Shown here piece by piece: positions 31,817 to 38,883 of a stretch of DNA of 40,508 nucleotides. Source of the DNA: Verrucomicrobiota bacterium (GTDB lineage: Bacteria > Verrucomicrobiota > Verrucomicrobiia > Opitutales > UBA953). The DNA lies in assembly GCA_016871725.1 (NCBI GenBank), contig VHCL01000014.1:1-40508 (forward strand), read 5' to 3'. The notes beneath the pieces are model-generated. The model was not told the DNA's origin, ran no database searches, and was given only the letters and a program-made list of their open reading frames with translations. A program made the translations under genes and the position numbers. How positions within the stretch are numbered: the stretch's first letter is position 1; every line of letters starts with the position of its first letter.

Positions 31817-34125
31817 TGCGGCTCTTTTTCGTCCTTCTGGGGCTTCTTGGCCTTGGCTTCGGCGAGGGCGAGCTCGTTGCGGTTGCGGAAAGGGGTGCTC
31901 AGGACGATCTCGCGCAGGAGGGTCTGGGACTTGAAGCCGTCGGCTTCGAGCCGGTCGACGATCTGCTCGATCGTGCCGTCGTCGCGGTCGACCAGGCTGC
32001 GGCCGAGGGAATAGCCGAGGAGCTTGGACGTCATCTGGCGGGCGAAGTCACGCTTGCGGGTGAGCAGCAAGGCCTTGAAGGCGTTGAGGTCCTTGAAGGC
32101 CTGGCCGGAGGCGGTGACCCCGGAGGCGTCGATCGGCTTGCCCTTCTCGTCGACGTCGCGCCAGCGGCCGATGCGGTCGAAATGTTCGAGCGAGAAGCCG
32201 ATCGGGTCGATGACGTTGTGGCAGGAGGCGCAGGTGGCGTCGGCGCGATGGACTTCCAGTTTCTCGCGGAGGGAAAGGCTGGAGGCCTTCTTCTTGGCGG
32301 TGCTGGCGGCTTCGAGCGGCGGCACGTTCGCGGGCGGGGCGGGCACCGGCGTGCCCATGAGCGTGGTGAGCACCCAGGCGCCGCGGAGCACCGGGCTGGT
32401 GCGGCGGCCGGGTGAGGTGAGCATCTGGACGGCGCCGAGGCCGAGCACGCCGCCGCGGAGGTTGTCCTTCAGGATGACCTTGCGGAACTGGTCGCCCTTC
32501 ACGCCGGGGATCCCGTAGTAGTCCGCGAGGCGTCCGTTGATGAAGCTGTAGTCAGCGGAGATCAGTTCGAGCAGGCTGCGGTCGCCGCGGAGGAGGTGGT
32601 CCATCATCGCGACGGCCTCCTTGCGCATGTCGGCGCCGACCTTGTCGTTGTAGATGCCCTTCGAATCGGCCGCCTCGGGTGACAGCGGCACCGTCTCGCC
32701 GACGGCCTTTGTGCCGAGCCATTGTTCCGTGAAGTTGCGGATGAACGAATCGGCCTTCGGGTCGGCCAGCATCCGCTTCAGCTGGGCTTCGAGGGTGGCC
32801 GGCGCGTTCAGCTTGCCGGCGTCGGCCAGCGCGTCCAGTTCGGCGTCCGGGGTGCTGTTCCAGAGGAAATAGGAGAGCCGGACGGCGAGTTCGTGGTCCG
32901 ACACCGGGCGCAGGCCCGGCTCGACGTGGTCGCGCTCGGCGCGGAAGAGGAAGCGCGGCGAAGCGAGGATGCCGCGCAGGGCGAGCTTCATCGAGGTCTC
33001 GAAGTTCTCGCCGCGCGAAGCCGAGCGGTCGAACAGCGTCAGGTTCTTCGCGACATCCTTCTCCGTCACCGGGGTGCGGTAGGCCAGGCGGGCGAATTTC
33101 TGCAGCAGCCCGGAGGCGACGGCGCGGCGTTCGGCGGGGGATTTGCCGGCGAGCGTGGCCGTGCTGACGTCGCCCAGGAGGCGCCGGTGCGCCTCGCGGC
33201 GTTCCGGGGTGACGGCCTTGGGTTTGTCGACGAGCTCCAGGCCCGCGATCTCGACGTCGCCCTGTTCGGCGACGAGCGTCAGGCGATGGGGGCCGCGGAA
33301 GAACTGGAGCTGCACGTCGGTCGCGGTCGGTGCGCCGGGTGCGAACTCGACGGACTGGGCCGCGATGCCGTCGACCTTCAGGAGCAGCCTGGCCTTCGCG
33401 GCGCCGAGGGCATGGGCGCGCAGCGTCAGCACGTGCGGGGCCTTCATCGTCACCGGGAAGGAGACGGAGGCCTCCTCGCCGGACTTGAGGCGCCCTCCGC
33501 CCGACACGCCGGCGGCGCGCTCGAAGTCGGTCGGCACGAACCGGCGGCGGGTCTCCGGCACGATGACGGACTCGTCGACGATCGCTTCGGCGGCGTCGAG
33601 ATAACGTTCCATCAGGATGACCGGGAGGAAGAGCGTCTCGCCGTTGTTGTCGAAACCCTCGCCGCCGCCGCCGTCGGACGGGAAGGTCTGCGAGAACTTC
33701 ATCTTCAGGCCGAGGAGGTCGCGGATGGTGTTGTCGTATTCGAGCCGGTTGAGGCGACGGGCCGTCACCGTGCCGGCATAAGGCCCCATCTCCTTGGCGG
33801 TCTCGCGCAGGACGCGTTCGAGCCAGTCGGCGACCTGGCGGCGTTCGGTCTCGCTCGGCTGGTCGTCCTTGGGCGGCGGCATGGTCCGGTTGCGCAGCTG
33901 TTCGACCGCGCTGCGGAGGTGGCCCCGGCGGGTGTTGATCTGGCTGAGTTCCTTGACGGCCAGGAAGTCGGCTTCCTTGCCGGCCTTATGGCACTCCGAG
34001 CAGTAGAGCGAAAGGAGGGGGCGGATCTCCGACTTGAAGTAAGCCGCGTCCTCCGGCGTCACGGCCCCGGCCGCGGCGAAGGCGCCGAGGAGCAGGGAGG
34101 TCAGGAGGTGGCGACGGACAGACAT
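31813..34125 (-). CDS. DUF1587/1592/1588/1585 cytochrome protein (second copy, usual length)
   Basis: I use ATG 34125; an in-frame TTG directly before it adds only one residue. The 770-residue exported protein has signal peptide MSVRRHLLTSLLLGAFAAAGA. A cytochrome-like region carries CSECH at 42-46. DUF1587 is near 115-180 (ARRLNRLEYDNTIRDLLG). A single beta-sandwich linker follows, where the relative at 25042 has two modules. DUF1595 and DUF1592 cover about 310-545 (RLSYFLWNSTPDAELD). DUF1588 contains a second CASCH at 632-636, and DUF1585 ends the domain chain. The C-terminus is charged (AEAKAKKPQKDEKEPQ). The pair partner, DUF1552, follows after 92 bases. It is likely an extracytoplasmic redox protein; reaction unknown. 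Confidence 0.93.
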   Translation of the reverse strand: MSVRRHLLTSLLLGAFAAAGAVTPEDAAYFKSEIRPLLSLYCSECHKAGKEADFLAVKELSQINTRRGHLRSAVEQLRNRTMPPPKDDQPSETERRQVADWLERVLRETAKEMGPYAGTVTARRLNRLEYDNTIRDLLGLKMKFSQTFPSDGGGGEGFDNNGETLFLPVILMERYLDAAEAIVDESVIVPETRRRFVPTDFERAAGVSGGGRLKSGEEASVSFPVTMKAPHVLTLRAHALGAAKARLLLKVDGIAAQSVEFAPGAPTATDVQLQFFRGPHRLTLVAEQGDVEIAGLELVDKPKAVTPERREAHRRLLGDVSTATLAGKSPAERRAVASGLLQKFARLAYRTPVTEKDVAKNLTLFDRSASRGENFETSMKLALRGILASPRFLFRAERDHVEPGLRPVSDHELAVRLSYFLWNSTPDAELDALADAGKLNAPATLEAQLKRMLADPKADSFIRNFTEQWLGTKAVGETVPLSPEAADSKGIYNDKVGADMRKEAVAMMDHLLRGDRSLLELISADYSFINGRLADYYGIPGVKGDQFRKVILKDNLRGGVLGLGAVQMLTSPGRRTSPVLRGAWVLTTLMGTPVPAPPANVPPLEAASTAKKKASSLSLREKLEVHRADATCASCHNVIDPIGFSLEHFDRIGRWRDVDEKGKPIDASGVTASGQAFKDLNAFKALLLTRKRDFARQMTSKLLGYSLGRSLVDRDDGTIEQIVDRLEADGFKSQTLLREIVLSTPFRNRNELALAEAKAKKPQKDEKEPQ

Positions 34126-34133
34126 CAAGGACA

Positions 34134-34159
34134 GGATAGGGCCGAAACTGCGGATAGGG
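34134..34159. repeat. GGATAGGG direct repeat and a 12-mer shared with 7504
   Basis: GGATAGGG occurs at 34134-34141 and 34152-34159. Between them, GAAACTGCGGAT (34144-34155) is identical to 7504-7515 in the centre of the inverted element. The gap 34126-34220 thus carries pieces of the same repeat stock. Confidence 0.55.
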
Positions 34160-34187
34160 ATGAGACAGCGGGCAGGGTCGAAGGTTT

Positions 34188-34205
34188 GGGCCAGCTTTCT
34201 GGCCC
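34188..34205 (-). terminator. Perfect 7-bp hairpin after the propeller lipoprotein gene
   Basis: GGGCCAG (34188-34194) and CTGGCCC (34199-34205) form a perfect stem with a 4-base loop, 15 bases after the stop at 34221. It is followed by AAACC rather than a T-run on the minus strand. It probably marks the end of block A's transcript. Confidence 0.5.
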
Positions 34206-34220
34206 TAGTCCTGGCCTGCC

Positions 34221-35168
34221 TTACAGCGCGAGGAAGACCAGTTCTCCCGCCTTGCTGTCCGGGACGATGAGCACGCCGGCCTTTTCGTCGAGGAAGTGGT
34301 CGGCGGCGGCCTTCAGGCCTTGACCGAGTTCCTTGGGGGCCGAGCCGTCGGCTTCGTAGCGGGTGACGCGGCCGGTCATGACTTCGGAGACGTAGAAGCG
34401 GCCCTTGGAGTCATGCACGAGGCCGTCGCCGGAGCGGTGGCCTTTGGCGAGGGTCTTCCACTTGCCCTTGTTGTATTCGAGCACGTCGCCCGTGAAGAAC
34501 TCGGCGATGCGGATGCGGCCGTTGGCCATCACGTCGATGCCGTTCGGGTTGAGCATCTTCGGGGTCGGGGCGATGACCTCGGTGACCTTGCCTTCGAGCG
34601 TGACCTGGAAGACGCGGGCGACGACCGGGATGGCCTTGTGCTCAGGGCTGCCGACGGCGAAAAGCTTGCCGTCCGGACCACGCATCTTGGTCACTTCACC
34701 CATGTCGGTGATGAGCACGCTCTTCTTGTCGGGCGAGACGACGACGTCGTTGAGGAAGGTGGGCTTGGTCGGGAAGACGTCCGGTCCGGCGAGCAGGGTC
34801 TTCTTGCCCTTGGCGTCGATCGACCAGACCTTGTCGAAGTCGGCGGTGATGAGACGGTTCGCGACGAAGACGATGCCCTTCGGGTCGTCGAGGCCTTCGG
34901 TGAGGACGGTCACCTTGTCGCCGTCGACCTTGACGATCTTGCCGTCGCCGTCGCCGGCCTTGCGGGAGGCGCCCATGAGGGTGACGAAATACTTGCCGGC
35001 GAAGCCCTTGGTCACGCTCTCGGGCGTGGCGCCGACGGCGAGGTTACGCTGGGTCGGGACGGCCGCGGCGGGCACGGCGGCGGGCGCGGGCTTGGCGGGG
35101 GCGGTTTCCTGGGTCTGGCAGCCGACGAGGGCGAAGCCGACGAGGAGGGCGAGCAGCGGGGTCTTCAT
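34221..35168 (-). CDS. Beta-propeller lipoprotein (SMP-30/gluconolactonase-like)
   Basis: The 315-residue protein has a lipoprotein signal, MKTPLLALLVGFALVGC, with the lipid-anchored Cys at 17 in the lipobox LVGC. A proline/alanine linker follows to about residue 40. The rest is a six-bladed propeller of the SMP-30/NHL type, with blades such as DDPKGIVFVANRLITAD, PNGIDVMANGRIRIAE and SGDGLVHDSKGRFYVSE. Members hydrolyse sugar lactones or bind ligands; the metal-binding acids cannot be placed with confidence. It would sit on the periplasmic face of a membrane. It is the last gene of block A, 42 bases after the TauE/SafE gene, and is followed by a strong hairpin. A faint AAAGG lies before the ATG, the nearest thing to a Shine-Dalgarno site here. 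Confidence 0.8.
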   Translation of the reverse strand: MKTPLLALLVGFALVGCQTQETAPAKPAPAAVPAAAVPTQRNLAVGATPESVTKGFAGKYFVTLMGASRKAGDGDGKIVKVDGDKVTVLTEGLDDPKGIVFVANRLITADFDKVWSIDAKGKKTLLAGPDVFPTKPTFLNDVVVSPDKKSVLITDMGEVTKMRGPDGKLFAVGSPEHKAIPVVARVFQVTLEGKVTEVIAPTPKMLNPNGIDVMANGRIRIAEFFTGDVLEYNKGKWKTLAKGHRSGDGLVHDSKGRFYVSEVMTGRVTRYEADGSAPKELGQGLKAAADHFLDEKAGVLIVPDSKAGELVFLAL

Positions 35169-35210
35169 GAGGCCTTTATTTCCGCTTTGCCGCCGAGCGG
35201 AGTCAAGCGG

Positions 35211-35981
35211 TCAGCCGACGATCAGCCAGACGGCGGCGAAGGCCGTCAGCCAGGCCAGGACGGACTCGAAGGCGTCCTGCTTGATGCGCTTCAGGATCTG
35301 CCAGCCGAGCACGATGCCCGCGATCACCCCGGGCAGGAGCACCAGATTGGTCATGAGTGACGGTCCGGTGACGAGGCCGAGGTTGCCGCTGAACGGCAGC
35401 TTGAACAGGTTGATGAACAGGAAGAAACGGCAGAAGACGCCGAGGTGCTCCTTCTTCTCCAGCCGCTGCGCCAGGAGGTAGACCGTCATCACCGGGCCGG
35501 CGGCGTTCGCGAGCATCGTGGCGACCCCGGCCACGCCGCCCATGCCCCAGGTGAAGGTGCGGTGGCGCGTCAGGGCGAGGAGCTGCTCGCGGCGATGCCG
35601 CAGGACGACGTTGAAGGCGAGCAGGGCGAGGATGATGACGCCGATGACGATGCGGGCGGAACCGTTGTCGACCCGATCGAGCAGGAACCAGCCGGCGAAC
35701 ACGCCGACGACCGCCGCGGGGATCATCGGGACGATCTGCCGCCAGCTCCCGCCGCGGCGGTTGAGGAGGTAGCCCATCAGGTCGGCGACGATGAGCATCG
35801 GCAGGACGATGCCGACCGAGGGCTTGGCGTCGAAGATCTTGGCCATGATGACGACGTTGAGCGTCGCCGTGCCGGCCAGGCCGGACTTCGAGAGGCCGAT
35901 GCACAGGGCGCCGAACAGCGCGAGCAACAGGATCCACCCGTCGGCCGGCAGCAGGGTGTGGCTATGGATCCAGTCGAGCAT
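35211..35981 (-). CDS. TauE/SafE-family anion exporter
   Basis: The 256-residue protein is almost wholly hydrophobic with about eight membrane segments. GLSKSGLAGTATLNVVIMA near residues 29-47 is the first conserved repeat of the TauE/SafE family, and GVAGVATMLANAAGPVMTVYLL near 150-171 is the second, as expected for its internal duplication. The family exports sulfite, sulfoacetate or related anions, although many members have other substrates. Placed next to a sulfatase gene and within an island of four sulfatases, export of sulfate or sulfite released from polysaccharide is an attractive role, but this is inference. It lies 25 bases after the SGNH-DUF1080 gene. Confidence 0.9.
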   Translation of the reverse strand: MLDWIHSHTLLPADGWILLLALFGALCIGLSKSGLAGTATLNVVIMAKIFDAKPSVGIVLPMLIVADLMGYLLNRRGGSWRQIVPMIPAAVVGVFAGWFLLDRVDNGSARIVIGVIILALLAFNVVLRHRREQLLALTRHRTFTWGMGGVAGVATMLANAAGPVMTVYLLAQRLEKKEHLGVFCRFFLFINLFKLPFSGNLGLVTGPSLMTNLVLLPGVIAGIVLGWQILKRIKQDAFESVLAWLTAFAAVWLIVG

Positions 35982-36006
35982 CGGCCGCAGTGAGTCGGAG
36001 ACCGGC

Positions 36007-37320
36007 TCAGCGGGCGAGCGTCTTCACGCGCAGGCGGCGGTATTCCATCTGGCCGCGGTCGCCCTCGAGGCCGATGGGGCCGGTCGCCGGCAGCTTGAGG
36101 GCGGCTTCCAGGACTTCGCCGTTGCAGGTGGCGTGCGCGACGCCGCCTTTCACGACGACGACGAGTTCGTTCCAGTCCTGGGGCTTGTAGCGCTTGAGGT
36201 CCTTGTAGGGGCCGGCGACGAGGAAGTCGCGGCATTGGAGCTGCGGCTTGCGCAGGTAGACGCCGCTGTCGGCGTTAGGGGTGGCGCGGAATTCGAGGCG
36301 CAGCTCGAAGTCCTCGGGGAATTCGCGGGTGGTCCAGAGCGCCTGGATCCGGCGGCCTTCGGCGGGCGTGGTGATCACGAGGCGGCCGTTGACGGCGCGG
36401 TAACGTCCGTCGGCGCTCTCGGTGCGGCCGTCGAAAGATTCGTCGGCCTTAACCTCCACGAACAGCGGGGCGCCGGGCTTGGGCGCGCCCTTGCGGGGAG
36501 GCGTGGCGCGGTAGCCCCAGCCGGTCAGGTCCTTGCCGTTGAAGAGGCTCACGAAGCCTTCCTCCGGCTTGAAGTCGTCGGCCGACGTGTCGAGGTGACC
36601 GAGCGTCGCGAACACCGGACGTAGCGCCGAGGCCCACTTCGCATAGCCGGCGGCGTTGAGGTGGAGCAGGTCGGGGAAGATGGAGGGAAGGGCGTCGCCT
36701 GCGGCGTCCGCGAAGAGGGCGTAGGTGTCGAGGACCGTGAACTGCGGGTCGCCTTTCACCGCGTCCGCGAAGAGTTCGTTGACGGCGAGGATGGTCTCCT
36801 TCGGGCGCTTCTTCGTGGCCGAGCTCGGGAAGATGCGGCAGACGATGACGGGCATCCGCGGGTCGTGGGCCTTGAGCGCGGCGACGATCTTCCGGAAGTT
36901 GCGGCCGATGGCGTCGGCCGGCACCCCGACCTCGATGTCATTCGTGCCCATCAGCAGCACGACGGCCTTGGGATGGAGCGTGAGCACGTCCTCCTTGAGA
37001 CGGAGCAGCATGCCTCGGGTCGTGTCGCCGCCGATGCCGCGGTTGGCCAGTTTCATGCCTTCGAAGGCTTTCCGGAAATCAGTGCCCCAGCCTTGGGTGA
37101 TCGAATCGCCGAAGAAGACGACCGCGCCTTGGTCCTTGGCGACCTCCGTCGCCCATTGCGGCCGGATCGTGTTCCAACGCTTCACGTAGCCGTCGTAGCG
37201 ACGCAAGGCGCCTTCGCCGGGCAGCGCGGCCTCGGCCGCGGGCGCGGGCAGGGCGAACGACGCCTGATCGGCGGCGGTCAGCGAGAGGACCGAGAGCAGC
37301 AGTGCAAGGAACGGGCGCAT
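36007..37320 (-). CDS. SGNH esterase fused to a DUF1080 domain
   Basis: This 437-residue exported protein joins two catalytic-type domains. After signal peptide MRPFLALLLSVLSLTAAD, the SGNH hydrolase has GDSITQGWG with GDS at 71-73, a glycine block in NRGIGGD, GTND at 125-128 and DLLH at 217-220, all intact. A DUF1080 domain begins at FVSLFNGKDLTGWGY (about 256-270) and runs to the end. SGNH enzymes of this PAF-acetylhydrolase type remove acetyl groups; DUF1080 is linked to cleavage of 3-keto glycosides. The fusion suggests deacylation and cleavage of the same unit. It is 15 bases after the sulfatase stop and 25 before the TauE/SafE gene, so it shares their transcript. Confidence 0.92.
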   Translation of the reverse strand: MRPFLALLLSVLSLTAADQASFALPAPAAEAALPGEGALRRYDGYVKRWNTIRPQWATEVAKDQGAVVFFGDSITQGWGTDFRKAFEGMKLANRGIGGDTTRGMLLRLKEDVLTLHPKAVVLLMGTNDIEVGVPADAIGRNFRKIVAALKAHDPRMPVIVCRIFPSSATKKRPKETILAVNELFADAVKGDPQFTVLDTYALFADAAGDALPSIFPDLLHLNAAGYAKWASALRPVFATLGHLDTSADDFKPEEGFVSLFNGKDLTGWGYRATPPRKGAPKPGAPLFVEVKADESFDGRTESADGRYRAVNGRLVITTPAEGRRIQALWTTREFPEDFELRLEFRATPNADSGVYLRKPQLQCRDFLVAGPYKDLKRYKPQDWNELVVVVKGGVAHATCNGEVLEAALKLPATGPIGLEGDRGQMEYRRLRVKTLAR

Positions 37321-37335
37321 GGTGAGGAGATGAGC

Positions 37336-38871
37336 TTATTTGGCCTTCTTGGCGGCCTTGGCTTTGGTCGCACCGGCCTTGGGGAAGCGGATGACTTCGA
37401 CGTCGTTCTTCTGCGGTTCGCCGGGGGTGGAGCGCCCGTCGGCGATGAGTTTCTCGAGCAGGGCTTTCATCTCGGCGACTTTCTCCGGCATCGCGGCCGC
37501 GAGGTTCTTGGTCTCGCCGAGGTCGGCGTCGAGGTCGTAAAGCTGGGCGGGTTGGGTCGGGATGTATTTCCACCGGCCGAGGCGCAGGCCGGGCGTGCCG
37601 GCCGAGGCGCAGCTGATCGCGTGGTCGCGGGTCGGCGCGGACGAGCCTTTCAGCAAGGGCAGGAAGCTGAAGCTGTCCTCGGCGGCGTTCTCCGGAAGCT
37701 TCGCCTGCAGCATCTCGGCCACGGTCGCGATGAGGTCGGCCTGGTGGACGAGCCGGTCGCAGGTCGAACCCGGCTTCACCGTCCCGGGCCAGCGGACGAT
37801 GAAGGGCACGCGATGGCCGCCCTCGTGGACCGAAGTCTTGTAATCGCGCAAGGGCCCGCTCGGGAAGTGACCTTGTTTCTCGAGGTCTTTCGCGCCCACG
37901 TAGGCGGCGAACCCGTTGTCGCTCGTGAAGAGCACCACGGTGTCCTTGGCGGCCCCGCTGGCTTCCAGCGCCGCGAGCACCTTGCCGACCGCGGCGTCGG
38001 TCTCCATGATGAGGTCGGCGGCCGCGTTGTTGAGGCCGCTCCGGCCTTGCCATTCCGCGTTCACCGCCAGGGGCGTGTGGGGCGTGGTCAAGGGCAGGTA
38101 CAGCAGGAACGGTTCCTTGCGCGCGGATGACTCCGTGATGAAGCGGCAGGCGCGTTCGGTGAGGGCAGGCAGGATCCCTTCCAGCTTCCATTCGGGCAGG
38201 GCGGGGCCGGGAAGGCTCGCGAGATGGTTGCGGAAGAGCTCCTTGGGCAGGAACACGCACGGAGCGCCGACGGTGCGGTCGTTCTCGATGAAGCAGTAGG
38301 GCGGCCAGTTGGGGACGTCCGTCCCGAAGTAGGCGTCGAAGCCCCGCGTCGTCGGCCCTCCGGGGATGGGCTGTGTGAAGGCCTTCGTCCAGGCGGCGCG
38401 GTGGGCTTCGGTGGCCGGCTCGGCGGACGCTTCCCGGGTGCCGCGGAAGAGGCGTGCTTCGTCCTGCGAGATGGGCCAATCCCAGCCGAGGTGCCACTTT
38501 CCGATCGCGGCGGTCCGGTAGCCGTGCTGCTTGGCGAGTCCGGCGACGGTGAGCCGGCCGGGAGCGATCAGCGGTTCGCCGAACACGCCGACGATGCCGG
38601 TCTGCAGGCGGGTGCGCCAGTGGTAGCGACCGGTGAGAAGGGCGTAGCGCGAAGGGGAGCAGACGCCGGAGGAGGAATGCCCGTCGGTGAAGCGCATCCC
38701 TTCGGCGGCGAGCTTGTCGAGATGCGGCGTCGGGATCTTCCCGCGGGACGGATTGTAGGCGCGGACGTCGCCGTAACCGAGGTCGTCGGCCAGGATGACG
38801 AGGATGTTCGGCTTACGCGCGTCAGCCGCACACAGGGCCAACGGGAGCAGCAAGGAGAGCAGCAGTCTCAT
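37336..38871 (-). CDS. Exported S1-family sulfatase, Cys-type (CSPSR), arylsulfatase A-like
   Basis: I start at ATG 38871, where signal peptide MRLLLSLLLPLALCAAD begins; the frame continues upstream to 39030 but that part overlaps the glycosyltransferase gene and lacks signal character. The 511-residue enzyme has DD at 29-30, CSPSR at 71-75, GKWHLGWDWP, TTPHTPLAV and FTSDNGFAAYVG. The IPTPHLDKLAAEGMRFTDGHSSSGVCSPSR context is that of common PVC arylsulfatases. It needs formylglycine maturation of Cys71. The tail is basic (TKAKAAKKAK). The gene begins 4 bases after the glycosyltransferase stop, and the stop codon sits in the loop of a hairpin that covers the sulfatase start. Confidence 0.95.
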   Translation of the reverse strand: MRLLLSLLLPLALCAADARKPNILVILADDLGYGDVRAYNPSRGKIPTPHLDKLAAEGMRFTDGHSSSGVCSPSRYALLTGRYHWRTRLQTGIVGVFGEPLIAPGRLTVAGLAKQHGYRTAAIGKWHLGWDWPISQDEARLFRGTREASAEPATEAHRAAWTKAFTQPIPGGPTTRGFDAYFGTDVPNWPPYCFIENDRTVGAPCVFLPKELFRNHLASLPGPALPEWKLEGILPALTERACRFITESSARKEPFLLYLPLTTPHTPLAVNAEWQGRSGLNNAAADLIMETDAAVGKVLAALEASGAAKDTVVLFTSDNGFAAYVGAKDLEKQGHFPSGPLRDYKTSVHEGGHRVPFIVRWPGTVKPGSTCDRLVHQADLIATVAEMLQAKLPENAAEDSFSFLPLLKGSSAPTRDHAISCASAGTPGLRLGRWKYIPTQPAQLYDLDADLGETKNLAAAMPEKVAEMKALLEKLIADGRSTPGEPQKNDVEVIRFPKAGATKAKAAKKAK

Positions 38872-38883
38872 GGGGTCACCCCA
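38869..38883 (-). promoter_or_regulatory. Stop-in-loop hairpin coupling the glycosyltransferase and sulfatase genes
   Basis: In the mRNA the 15 bases read TGGGGTGACCCCATG. TGGGG pairs with CCCCA around the 3-base loop TGA, which is the glycosyltransferase stop. The second arm includes the A of the sulfatase ATG. A ribosome finishing the first gene would melt the stem and free the start, so coupling is likely. No Shine-Dalgarno sequence is present. Confidence 0.5.
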
